This document shows, piece after piece, positions 1 through 6,057 of a DNA stretch of 10,242 bases. Each line of letters begins with the position of its first letter. Positions within the stretch are counted from its first letter, which is position 1. The stretch is from Acidobacteriaceae bacterium. GTDB taxonomy: Bacteria; Acidobacteriota; Terriglobia; Terriglobales; Acidobacteriaceae. A model generated the notes under the pieces. The model was given only the letters and a program-made list of their open reading frames with translations, did no database searches and was not told the origin of the DNA. The stretch covers positions 1 to 10,242 of the forward strand of contig PMOF01000181.1 in assembly GCA_003162495.1 (NCBI GenBank), in the 5' to 3' direction. The position numbers and the translations under genes were made by a program.

Positions 1-168
1 AATCGAGAGAAATCTCGTATTAAAAAGCTCTCATTTCGCCCTGCGATGTGGGCAGTCAGAAAACCGCAGACCTGCCTCAAGGGCACAAAGCTGGTCTTGA
101 AATGGCCGCGCTTCAGAACGATGGACACTTATCCCGCCGGCCCGGCGTCTGGCGAAAGGTCATTGCCC
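1..168. other. Non-coding left edge, no gene recognised
   Basis: I see no convincing gene here. One forward frame is open from the window edge to about 227, but its translation is basic, has no recognisable motif, and runs into the convergent DUF2905 gene. Two small hairpins are visible: CGAGA-GAAA-TCTCG at 4-17 and CGCCG-GCC-CGGCG near 135-147. Neither is followed by a T-run, so I do not call a terminator. Confidence 0.4.
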
Positions 169-393
169 CTATCGCCGGAAACGCGAAAGCAGATAAAAGA
201 CAAGCGTAAGCACAATGCTGATTAGGATCGACGTGCCCAGAGGAAAATAAACCGAGACGTGTTTGCCTTTGTAGGCCATGTCGCCTGGCAATCGGCCCAG
301 GGGCAGGCCTACGCGGCCGGCAACCAGCAGCACGACCCCGATCACCACCAGCGTCAGCCCAATGCCAAGGATCGCTTTACCGGCTTCATGCAT
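169..393 (-). CDS. DUF2905 family small membrane protein
   Basis: This is a 74-residue protein of two hydrophobic helices (about residues 7-26 and 48-69) joined by a short loop, ending in a basic SRFRR tail. The loop carries GLPLGRLPGD followed by a YFPLGTSI segment, the hallmark of the DUF2905 family, whose members are about 65-80 residues, so the length is full. The function of the family is unknown; it is an integral inner-membrane protein. The ATG at 393-391 is preceded by an AAAGGG Shine-Dalgarno-like stretch 6 nt upstream. It is divergent from the ion-channel gene, with about 93 bp between the two starts, which should hold both promoters. Confidence 0.88.
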   Translation of the reverse strand: MHEAGKAILGIGLTLVVIGVVLLVAGRVGLPLGRLPGDMAYKGKHVSVYFPLGTSILISIVLTLVFYLLSRFRR

Positions 394-472
394 GGCAAGC
401 CCTTTGTATGCCCATCCACCGCTAGGATACAGTGGACGAGAGGATTGCGAGAGTCCGCTCGAGCGCCGCGAG

Positions 473-480
473 CGAAGGAG
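473..480 (+). promoter_or_regulatory. Shine-Dalgarno deciding the channel gene start
   Basis: GAAGGAGG sits 6 nt upstream of the ATG at 487. The reading frame is open upstream as far as 259, but the residues before 487 are compositionally odd. This strong ribosome site, followed directly by a hydrophobic N-terminal helix, fixes the start at 487. Confidence 0.8.
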
Positions 481-486
481 GGTTCG

Positions 487-1698
487 ATGCGCATTTTGAC
501 ATTAATCGCCGGCATCGTGTGCCTGTTTGCCGTGCTGCTCGACGCCTTCCAGACCATCATTCTGCCTCGCCGCGCCTCCGGCCGCTTTCGCCTCACGCGC
601 CTGTTCTTCATCTCCACGTGGAGACCCTGGGTATTATTGACCGGCAGGTTGCGCGATCCGCGCAATCGTGAGGCCGCCTTCAGCTACTACGGGCCCATGT
701 CACTGATTTTTCTGCTGGTCATGTGGGCCGGCGTAATGGTCATCGGCTTCGCGCTTCTTTTTTACGCTCTCGGCAGCCCCTTCAACGACAGCGCGCAGGG
801 CGCAGGCTTTCAATCCGATCTTTACGTCAGCGGAACCACCCTCTTTACCCTGGGCCTCGGAGACGTGCTGCCGCTCAGCGCCTTGGCTCGCGAGCTGGTC
901 ATTCTGGAAGCGGGCACCGGCCTCGGCTTTCTCGCCGTGGTGATGGGATATTTTCCTGTCCTCTACGCCGCGTTTTCGCGTCGCGAGGTAAGCATCTCGC
1001 TGCTCGACGCGCGTGCCGGCTCACCGCCCACCGCCGCCGAGCTGCTGCGCCGCCATTCGTTTGAGGGCGGAGATCAAGCTCTCTCGCAGTTGCTGGTGGA
1101 GTGGGAACGCTGGTCGGCGGAACTCCTCGAGAGCCATATCTCCTATCCGCTGTTGTGCTATTTTCGCTCGCAACATAATAATCAAAGTTGGATCAGCGCC
1201 TTGACCGCTATGCTCGACACTTCAGCTCTACTGATTGCCGGCGTGCGGGGCCACCAGGCGCGTCAGGCCCAGTTGACGTTTGCCATGGCCCGTCATGCAC
1301 TGGTCGATTTGTCGCAGATTTTTTCGCTTCCTCCGCTCAACGATGCTCCTGACCGTCTCCCCGCCAAACGCTATGAACAGCTCTACGATCTGCTCTGCCA
1401 GAGCGGCGTGAGCGTCTGCCGGGATGACCTCTCCATGGAGCGGCTGCGCGAGATGCGTGCGCTCTACGAGGGCTATGCAGCGGCCCTGAGCGACTATCTT
1501 TGCATGCCGCTGTCGCCCTGGATCGCCGACCAGCCGCACAAAGACAACTGGCTGGCCGTTGCCAAACTGCGCGCCCAGACTGAGGCCGCCAATTCTCCGT
1601 CGCGCCCGCTCTCATCAGGACCAGCATCCGGGCCAGAATCCGGAAAAAAAGAACCCCACACCATCGCCAGCCTCGTCGACGATCATCACGACTTCTGA
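487..1698 (+). CDS. Pore-loop ion channel protein (K+ channel-like)
   Basis: This 403-residue membrane protein is probably a cation channel. Visible parts are a first helix at residues 3-26, a second at about 71-93, a pore region at 112-130 and a further helix at about 136-160. The pore holds T-L-G-L-G-D (121-126), matching the T-x-G-[YF]-G-D selectivity filter of K+ channels, with Leu in place of the usual Tyr/Phe. The soluble C-terminal part (about 165-403) is largely helical and lacks a recognisable RCK/TrkA-N nucleotide-binding domain; it ends in a low-complexity Ser/Pro/Gly tail. The start was chosen from the GAAGGAGG site 6 nt upstream. The gene ends 30 bp from the convergent sugar-kinase gene. 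Membership in the pore-loop channel class is well supported; ion selectivity is inference. Confidence 0.78.
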   Translation: MRILTLIAGIVCLFAVLLDAFQTIILPRRASGRFRLTRLFFISTWRPWVLLTGRLRDPRNREAAFSYYGPMSLIFLLVMWAGVMVIGFALLFYALGSPFNDSAQGAGFQSDLYVSGTTLFTLGLGDVLPLSALARELVILEAGTGLGFLAVVMGYFPVLYAAFSRREVSISLLDARAGSPPTAAELLRRHSFEGGDQALSQLLVEWERWSAELLESHISYPLLCYFRSQHNNQSWISALTAMLDTSALLIAGVRGHQARQAQLTFAMARHALVDLSQIFSLPPLNDAPDRLPAKRYEQLYDLLCQSGVSVCRDDLSMERLREMRALYEGYAAALSDYLCMPLSPWIADQPHKDNWLAVAKLRAQTEAANSPSRPLSSGPASGPESGKKEPHTIASLVDDHHDF

Positions 1699-1728
1699 AC
1701 CGGGGACCCTGATCGGTCTTCCATCCAC

Positions 1729-2694
1729 TCATCCCTCCAGAGCCGCTGTCATCTTCGCCCTCACCTCGTCCGGCAGCGCAGGCATTGCGCCGCGCTGCGA
1801 CGCAACCCAACCGCCCCATCGGTTCCCCGCCTCATTCAGGGTAGCCAGGTCCGCGCCACGCAGCAGGTAGTGCGTCAGGGCCGCCGTGAACGCGTCTCCA
1901 GCGCCAATCGTATCCGCCACCTTCACCGCAATCCCTGGATGTTCGTGCCACTCCGCCCGCGTCACCAGCAGACTGCCTTGTCCGCCGCGCGTCACCGCCA
2001 CCATGCGCAGCGTGGGAAACTCTTCAAGCAGCCGCAATGCATCCAGCCGCAGTCCGTCTGGCCCGAAACCATCACTCACCGGCAGTCCCAACAACCCCAG
2101 CACCAGCGAAACCTCCGCGTCGTTCATCTTCATCACCGTCGCCAGTTCCAGCGATTCCTGAATCACCTCTCCGGAATAAAACGGCGCGCGCAGGTTCACA
2201 TCGAAGACCCGCACACATTTTGCGTGCGACTGCGCAGCCAGCGTCTGGATCGTCTGCCGCGATTCCAGGCATCGCTGCGCCAGGGACCCGAAGCAGATCG
2301 CGTCCGCTCTCTCCGCCAGCCGCACCCACTCATCCGTCAGCTCCAGAAAATCCCACGCCGCCGGCTGATGAATCGTGTAACTTGGCTGCCCGCCCTCAAA
2401 GTTCACCGTCACGCGGCCGGTCTCGTGTATCGGATCCACCTGCACAAACCGCGCCTCAGCCGGCAGCGGTTCAAGCCGTTCCAACGCCAGCCGCCCCGGT
2501 TCGTCCCGCCCAATCCGGCTTAAAATCGCCGCGCGATTCCCCAACCGTGCAGCCATCACTGTGAAATTAGCCGGCGCGCCGCCCAATGTCCCCATCGACG
2601 AAGACCTGTCGATGGGGGCCCCGCCCAACCGCTGTCCCTCCGGCAACACATCCCACAACAATTCGCCCAATCCCAAAATCAGATGTGGTTCCAT
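1729..2694 (-). CDS. PfkB-family carbohydrate kinase (fructokinase-like)
   Basis: This 321-residue cytoplasmic ribokinase/PfkB-fold kinase is expected to phosphorylate a sugar, most likely fructose, with ATP. The N-terminus GLGELLWDVLPEG followed by LGGAPANF is typical of fructokinases (sugar-binding side). FDVNLRAPFY at 164-173 is the conserved D-x-N-x-R segment. DTIGAGDAFTAAL at 261-273 is PfkB signature 2, with D267 as the catalytic base and the GAGD anion hole. Length is normal apart from one oddity: residues 23-36 form a 14-residue in-frame insertion that repeats the LGGAP motif (LGGAP at 23-27 and again at 37-41). The ATG at 2694 has a GGAG about 11 nt upstream, a weak site. The methyltransferase gene lies upstream on the same strand with a 176-bp gap, so co-transcription is possible but unproven. 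The exact sugar is not determined. Confidence 0.85.
   Translation of the reverse strand: MEPHLILGLGELLWDVLPEGQRLGGAPIDRSSSMGTLGGAPANFTVMAARLGNRAAILSRIGRDEPGRLALERLEPLPAEARFVQVDPIHETGRVTVNFEGGQPSYTIHQPAAWDFLELTDEWVRLAERADAICFGSLAQRCLESRQTIQTLAAQSHAKCVRVFDVNLRAPFYSGEVIQESLELATVMKMNDAEVSLVLGLLGLPVSDGFGPDGLRLDALRLLEEFPTLRMVAVTRGGQGSLLVTRAEWHEHPGIAVKVADTIGAGDAFTAALTHYLLRGADLATLNEAGNRWGGWVASQRGAMPALPDEVRAKMTAALEG
2587..2628 (-). repeat. 42-bp in-frame hairpin insertion in the kinase gene
   Basis: A perfect 10-bp inverted repeat, CCCCATCGAC (2590-2599) and GTCGATGGGG (2608-2617), with an 8-nt loop, lies inside the kinase coding region. It is flanked by near-identical copies of TTGGGCGG-GC-CC (in gene sense), each encoding LGGAP. 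The 42 bp equal exactly 14 codons, so the frame is kept, and they encode LGGAP-IDRSSSMGT. The inverted and direct repeats are seen directly; that this is an insertion relative to other fructokinases is inferred from the usual LPEG-x-x-LGGAPANF spacing. Confidence 0.6.
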
Positions 2695-2870
2695 TAAAGC
2701 TCTGCTCCATCAGGCGCCCGTTCTTCAACGATTCGTGGCGTCCTGCCACGGCTCCCGTCGTCCCTCGCAAACCACTGCCAAGGCGGCCAGCCAACAGCTT
2801 TCTCCCCGCCGGCCTTCTTCGTCAATGGTTCTCTCGTAAATATTTCGTCAAAGGCCATATGCCGAGTTAC

Positions 2871-3590
2871 TCACCCCATGAAGCGCCAAATCGAGCAGCT
2901 CTCCGCATTCGACGACGCATACTCCCCCTCCGGCTGATTGGCCATGATCCTGTGATCCGCAATCGCATCCGCTTTCGACCGTTTCACTTCCCCCTCAAAC
3001 ACCCTCACAAATCCCTTCTGCTCCTTCAGCACGCTTTCCTGTTCGTTGTTCACATATAAAATGTCCAATTCCTCGGCACGCTCCCGAAACGTCTTTGCCA
3101 GCGCCATCAGCAGCCGCCGCATCACCACTGCACCAAACGGATTGAACAGGAACGCCAGGCACGGTCCCGGTGGCCAGCGGAACTCAACCGCGTCTCGGCA
3201 CACGATGCTCGCGGGCGTCCGTTCCCGTCCTGCTCCGCGCCACAGCGCCAGGTTCTTCCGCGCAATCCGAGCCAGCCCTGGGTAGAGCTCCACTCCGGTC
3301 ACCGCCTTGAACGGCAATTCCGAGGCCAGCAGCATGGTCCGACCCATGCCCGCCCCCACATCCACAAACGTAAACTTCTCCATGGCCCACGCCGGCCCGC
3401 TCTTCCGCCAACGCCTCATCAGTCCCTGAAACACCGAAGGCGCAACCCCGAAGTATGCCGTGTTGTGCCGGTCGTGCGTGTGCCCGCTCTTCAAATGCCG
3501 CCCCGCAACCAGCCCGCTCGTCCTCACCCCGAAAGCCGCATCGAACGGATGGCGCGTAAGCCCATCTCCGATCTTCAACCCAGGCAACAT
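2871..3590 (-). CDS. Class I SAM-dependent methyltransferase
   Basis: This protein of about 239 residues is predicted to be a cytoplasmic S-adenosylmethionine-dependent methyltransferase of unknown substrate. Motif I, FVDVGAGMGRT (residues 75-85), is the glycine-rich SAM-binding loop. An acidic residue E101 ends the next strand (TGVELYPGLARIA), as expected for ribose binding. NPFG (150-153) sits at the motif IV position, where many family members have a D/N-P-P-[FYW]-like signature. The N-terminal part has a conserved-looking TSGLVAGRHLKSGHTHDRHNTAYFGV block. I prefer the ATG at 3590 because GGAGG lies 10 nt upstream. An in-frame TTG at 3614 would add eight basic residues and is the alternative. 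The gene is alone or upstream partner of the sugar kinase; nothing in the neighbourhood names a substrate. Confidence 0.8.
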   Translation of the reverse strand: MLPGLKIGDGLTRHPFDAAFGVRTSGLVAGRHLKSGHTHDRHNTAYFGVAPSVFQGLMRRWRKSGPAWAMEKFTFVDVGAGMGRTMLLASELPFKAVTGVELYPGLARIARKNLALWRGAGRERTPASIVCRDAVEFRWPPGPCLAFLFNPFGAVVMRRLLMALAKTFRERAEELDILYVNNEQESVLKEQKGFVRVFEGEVKRSKADAIADHRIMANQPEGEYASSNAESCSIWRFMG

Positions 3591-3845
3591 GCGCGTGCGC
3601 CCTCCACTCCGCAATTTCCTCTTCCATCAACTTTCACGGTTTGAACCTTAGCACACGCCCGCCTGAAGCCAGGACTCTGCGCCTTGATCGCAAGCAAGGA
3701 CAGGGTCTGGCCCGCAGACTTGAATGCGCGCTTCAAGCTCCTGCAGAAAACCCCCTGACCCTTCTGCACATCTCAGCCTAAGGGCTCACCCCGGCCACTC
3801 AACCTTCAGAAAGACCCCGCGCAGTTCTGGACAGGCTCGCGCACT

Positions 3846-3860
3846 GCTTATGCAATAAGC
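3846..3860. promoter_or_regulatory. Palindrome upstream of the Nramp-like gene
   Basis: GCTTAT-GCA-ATAAGC is a perfect 6-bp inverted repeat with a 3-nt centre, 21 nt upstream of the transporter ATG. Its place suggests an operator, for example for a metal-responsive repressor, but it matches no consensus I can assert. It could also be chance. Confidence 0.25.
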
Positions 3861-3881
3861 TAAAAAAGATCCGACCCCTGC

Positions 3882-5147
3882 ATGCCAAAATCTTCCTTAA
3901 CCCGACGCCTGCGCCACCTACTCAGGTCCATCGGTCCCGGCATCATCACTGGCGCCGCAGACGATGACCCATCCGGCATCGCCACCTATTCCGTCGCCGG
4001 GGCACTGCTGGGAACTCGGCTCCTCTGGACAGCTTTGATCACCTGGCCCATGATGGCCGCCGTCCAAATGATGTGTGCGCGCATTGGCTTAGTCACGGGC
4101 CAGGGCCTGTCTCGCAACTTCGGCCATCGCTTCCCTCGCTGGCTGGTATTCGTTGCCGTGCTCGCGCTGCTCATCGCCAATACCATCAACATCGGCGCCG
4201 ACCTGGCCGGCATGGCCGACGCCGCTGGCATGCTTTCCGGCTTCAATTCGCGCTGGTTTGTCGTGATCTTCGCCCTGCTCATTTCCTGGGCCACCATCCG
4301 CCTCCAATATCGACAGATTGCCAGCGTCCTCAAGTGGCTCGTCCTGGTACTCTTCGCTTATCCCATCACTGCCTTCGTCGTCGGGGCCGATTGGCTCCAG
4401 GTAGCCCGCGCAACATTCATCCCTTCTCTTCCCCACACCCGCGATGAGTGGTCCATGCTGGTGGCCATCCTCGGCACCACCATCAGCCCCTATTTGTTTT
4501 TCTGGCAGGCTAGTCAGGAAGTCGAAGAAGAGAAAGACGCGGGTCAGCTCACACTCGCCGAGCGCCGCGGTTCAACTGAAGAAGAACTCGCCCTTCGCAA
4601 CATCGACGTCAACGTGGGCGCATTCTTCTCCAACATCGTTATGTTCTTCATCATCCTGACCACCGCCGTCACCCTGCACAGTCACGGCATCACGAAAATC
4701 GAAACCTCGCGAGAGGCCGCCGAAGCCCTGCGTCCACTCGCCGGCAGATTTGCCGCTACGCTGTTTACCGCAGGCATTGTCGGCGTCGGATTTCTCGCCA
4801 TCCCCACGCTTGCCGGTTCCACGGCCTACGCCTTCGCTGAAATCCTTGGTTGGCACCAGGGGCTCAACAAACGCCTCACCCAGGCTCGCGCATTCTACGC
4901 TCTCATTCTTTTCTCCACGGCCGTTGGTGTCGCACTCGATTTCGCCGGCATCAACCCCGTCAAGGCTCTCTATTGGACTGCCGTCATCAACGGCCTGCTG
5001 GCTCCGTTCCTTCTCGTCGCCATCCTCATCATCGCTGCCGACAAAACGCTTATGCAGGGCCAGCCCAGTGGGCGACTCGGCTGGATTGTGGTGGCCATCA
5101 CCACCGCAGCCATGTTCATCGCCGGCGTTGCGATGTTCGTCGTCTAG
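3882..5147 (+). CDS. Nramp-superfamily divalent metal transporter
   Basis: This 421-residue inner-membrane protein has about eleven hydrophobic segments, the usual size for Nramp transporters, which move divalent metals with protons. Helix 1 carries GAADDDPSGIATYS: D29-P30 matches the DPGN metal-binding motif, but the G-N pair is replaced by S-G. Helix 6 carries GTTISPYLFFW (198-208) where canonical Nramps have G-A-x-x-M-P-H, so the metal-selecting Met is Ser202. It is therefore a divergent Nramp relative; Mn2+ or Fe2+ specificity should not be assumed. The NRAMP-related Mg2+ transporters also lack the Met, and Mg2+ is one possibility. A charged loop (EVEEEKDAGQ, 213-222) follows helix 6. No good Shine-Dalgarno precedes the ATG at 3882, yet the conserved IGPGIITGAADDDPSG segment begins 16 residues in, so the start fits. 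It is apparently monocistronic. Confidence 0.85.
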   Translation: MPKSSLTRRLRHLLRSIGPGIITGAADDDPSGIATYSVAGALLGTRLLWTALITWPMMAAVQMMCARIGLVTGQGLSRNFGHRFPRWLVFVAVLALLIANTINIGADLAGMADAAGMLSGFNSRWFVVIFALLISWATIRLQYRQIASVLKWLVLVLFAYPITAFVVGADWLQVARATFIPSLPHTRDEWSMLVAILGTTISPYLFFWQASQEVEEEKDAGQLTLAERRGSTEEELALRNIDVNVGAFFSNIVMFFIILTTAVTLHSHGITKIETSREAAEALRPLAGRFAATLFTAGIVGVGFLAIPTLAGSTAYAFAEILGWHQGLNKRLTQARAFYALILFSTAVGVALDFAGINPVKALYWTAVINGLLAPFLLVAILIIAADKTLMQGQPSGRLGWIVVAITTAAMFIAGVAMFVV

Positions 5148-5163
5148 CTGGGTGTCAGAGGAA

Positions 5164-5214
5164 AAAGTGGGTGACCCACTTTCGCCGCACACTTTGTTTT
5201 TGCGGCTAAGGTGG
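5164..5214. repeat. Intergenic repeat with two alternative hairpins
   Basis: Two overlapping stem-loops are visible. The first is perfect: AAAGTGGGT (5164-5172), G, ACCCACTTT (5174-5182). The second is larger and imperfect: CCACTTTCGCCGCA (5176-5189) pairs 12 of 14 with TGCGGCTAAGGTGG (5201-5214) around an 11-nt T-rich loop. They share the 5176-5182 segment, so they exclude each other. It lies between convergent genes (Nramp-like and the four-helix protein) and may act as a bidirectional terminator. From memory, it resembles short GGGTG-CCCCAC repeats common in Acidobacteriota intergenic DNA. Confidence 0.55.
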
Positions 5215-5224
5215 CAGCCAGAAA

Positions 5225-5590
5225 CTATGCGGCTTGGGGCAATCTGCAACTGGCGCAGCTCCTCGGCACCGGTGTTCCGAGCGCGAGGAGCGTCCAGATA
5301 AAGAAGAAGGCTCCGTTGGAGTTGGCGATCGCTCCGCCGACCCCCGCCCCCTTCATGTGGATGACGGGGACGACCAATTCAAGGAGCGACACGACGAGGA
5401 GGGTGACGTACCCAGATCGCTTTCCGGCCAGCACCAGCGTTCCGTACAGCTGGACGACCAAAATGGGCAGCACAATCAGGTCTGAAAGCGTTCCTGGCTC
5501 CATTCCCCGGACGATGTCGTCCGTAAGGTGAATCGTCATGAAGAGGACCGAGAGAAGAGACGCGATGGTTAACGTAACGTTCTGTTTCAT
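5225..5590 (-). CDS. Four-helix membrane protein, C-terminus possibly frameshifted
   Basis: This 121-residue protein of unknown function has about four membrane helices (residues 4-22, 34-55, 60-79 and 89-105). Features include HLTDDIVRGMEPG after helix 1, LYGTLVLAGKRSGY between helices 2 and 3, and VIHMKGAGVGGAIANSNGAFFF before helix 4. I recall this as a recurring family of small uncharacterised membrane proteins. The start is firm: AAGGAG lies 7 nt upstream of the ATG. The end looks wrong. After WTLLALG (residues 100-106) the chain becomes TPVPRSCASCRLPQAA, which is not membrane-like and has a Cys/Arg/Pro bias. An alternative frame at the same point reads EELRQLQ, closer to what I expect for a cytoplasmic tail. 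A small deletion or frameshift near 5258-5291 is likely, though sequencing error is possible. Confidence 0.65.
   Translation of the reverse strand: MKQNVTLTIASLLSVLFMTIHLTDDIVRGMEPGTLSDLIVLPILVVQLYGTLVLAGKRSGYVTLLVVSLLELVVPVIHMKGAGVGGAIANSNGAFFFIWTLLALGTPVPRSCASCRLPQAA
5258..5291. repeat. 8-bp inverted repeat at the damaged gene end
   Basis: GCTCCTCG (5258-5265) and CGAGGAGC (5284-5291) form a perfect 8-bp inverted repeat with an 18-nt spacer. It spans the codons where the four-helix protein loses its membrane-like character. Such repeats can promote deletion; the link is inference. Confidence 0.4.
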
Positions 5591-5660
5591 TGGATATCTC
5601 CTTGTTAGACTGGAGCGCCCTGGTCTTGCAATGCGCGGAGGATAACACTTTTTACTCTGA

Positions 5661-5686
5661 CGGGAATTAGAGCAATCCCGCTCTAA
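5661..5686. repeat. Nested palindrome TTAGAGC-N6-GCTCTAA
   Basis: TTAGAGC (5667-5673) and GCTCTAA (5680-5686) form a perfect 7-bp inverted repeat with spacer AATCCC. A second, overlapping stem is possible: CGGGA (5661-5665) with TCCCG (5676-5680). It lies 71 bp upstream of the four-helix protein start, so it may be an operator, or it may be a dispersed intergenic repeat. Confidence 0.4.
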
Positions 5687-5990
5687 ACAATGTCACAGTC
5701 ATCGGGGAAATTTGTTTCTACAAGGAACCTGAAGACGCCGGCAGCAATCGATTTTATCGGTTTATTAACTGACTGAGGTAGCAATTCCCTCTCTTGCTCT
5801 TGCATCATATGTATAGAGCGGCCGGAGAATGCGACGGGCCCTTCAAGAATATCAGACCCGTTTGCTGATTTCTCCCTCGCACCCCCAGCTTCTTGTCCTG
5901 CTGCACTTGTTGCCGAAAGGTCGTGCATTCAGGGACACCCGCCACACCAAGGTGAGGTAGATTCCAATCCAAATTGCTCATCGTAACGAA

Positions 5991-6008
5991 CAGTCCGTAA
6001 ATGGACTG
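5991..6008. promoter_or_regulatory. 18-bp palindrome upstream of the phosphoesterase
   Basis: CAGTCC-GTAAAT-GGACTG is a perfect 6-bp inverted repeat with a 6-nt centre, 49 bp upstream of the phosphoesterase ATG. Size and position suit a dimeric repressor or activator site. It is not a PhoB box (direct CTGTCAT repeats). No assignment is made. Confidence 0.3.
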
Positions 6009-6057
6009 CCCTGTCGTGCGCGCACCCATGCGCTCTCGACAACCCGGAGGATTGGAA

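Larger units (their letters stand above)
5591..6057. other. Long intergenic region with palindromes, no convincing gene
   Basis: These 467 bp separate two divergent genes. The Shine-Dalgarno of the four-helix protein lies at the left end and that of the phosphoesterase (GGAGG, about 6046-6050) at the right end. A reverse frame at 5683-5928 (81 codons) lacks a ribosome site and recognisable motifs, and its stop lies within a palindrome, so I do not call it. Two palindromes (5661-5686 and 5991-6008) are listed separately. I see no RNA gene. Confidence 0.5.

Noticed and set aside
259..486. Upstream extension of the ion-channel gene
   Set aside because: It overlaps the DUF2905 gene on the other strand, has no ribosome site at 259, and would place 76 polar residues before a first helix that follows a strong Shine-Dalgarno at 473-480.
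1870..2523. Forward open frames opposite the sugar kinase
   Set aside because: Arg/His/Gln/Pro-rich shadow translations over a gene with clear PfkB motifs on the other strand.
3184..3630. Reverse-strand frame starting MMEEEIAEW upstream of the methyltransferase
   Set aside because: It runs out of frame through the SAM-binding motif; considered as evidence of an N-terminal frameshift, but the methyltransferase frame has its own plausible start and full motif set.
3651..3881. Possible small gene or RNA between methyltransferase and Nramp-like gene
   Set aside because: Read in all frames and for folds; apart from the small palindrome at 3846-3860 nothing stands out.
4572..5249. Reverse-strand open frame of 225 codons opposite the Nramp-like gene
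   Set aside because: Highly charged low-complexity translation antisense to a well-supported membrane transporter.
5683..5928. 81-codon reverse-strand frame in the long intergenic region
   Set aside because: No Shine-Dalgarno, no motif, and its end overlaps a palindrome; overlapping frames are equally open.
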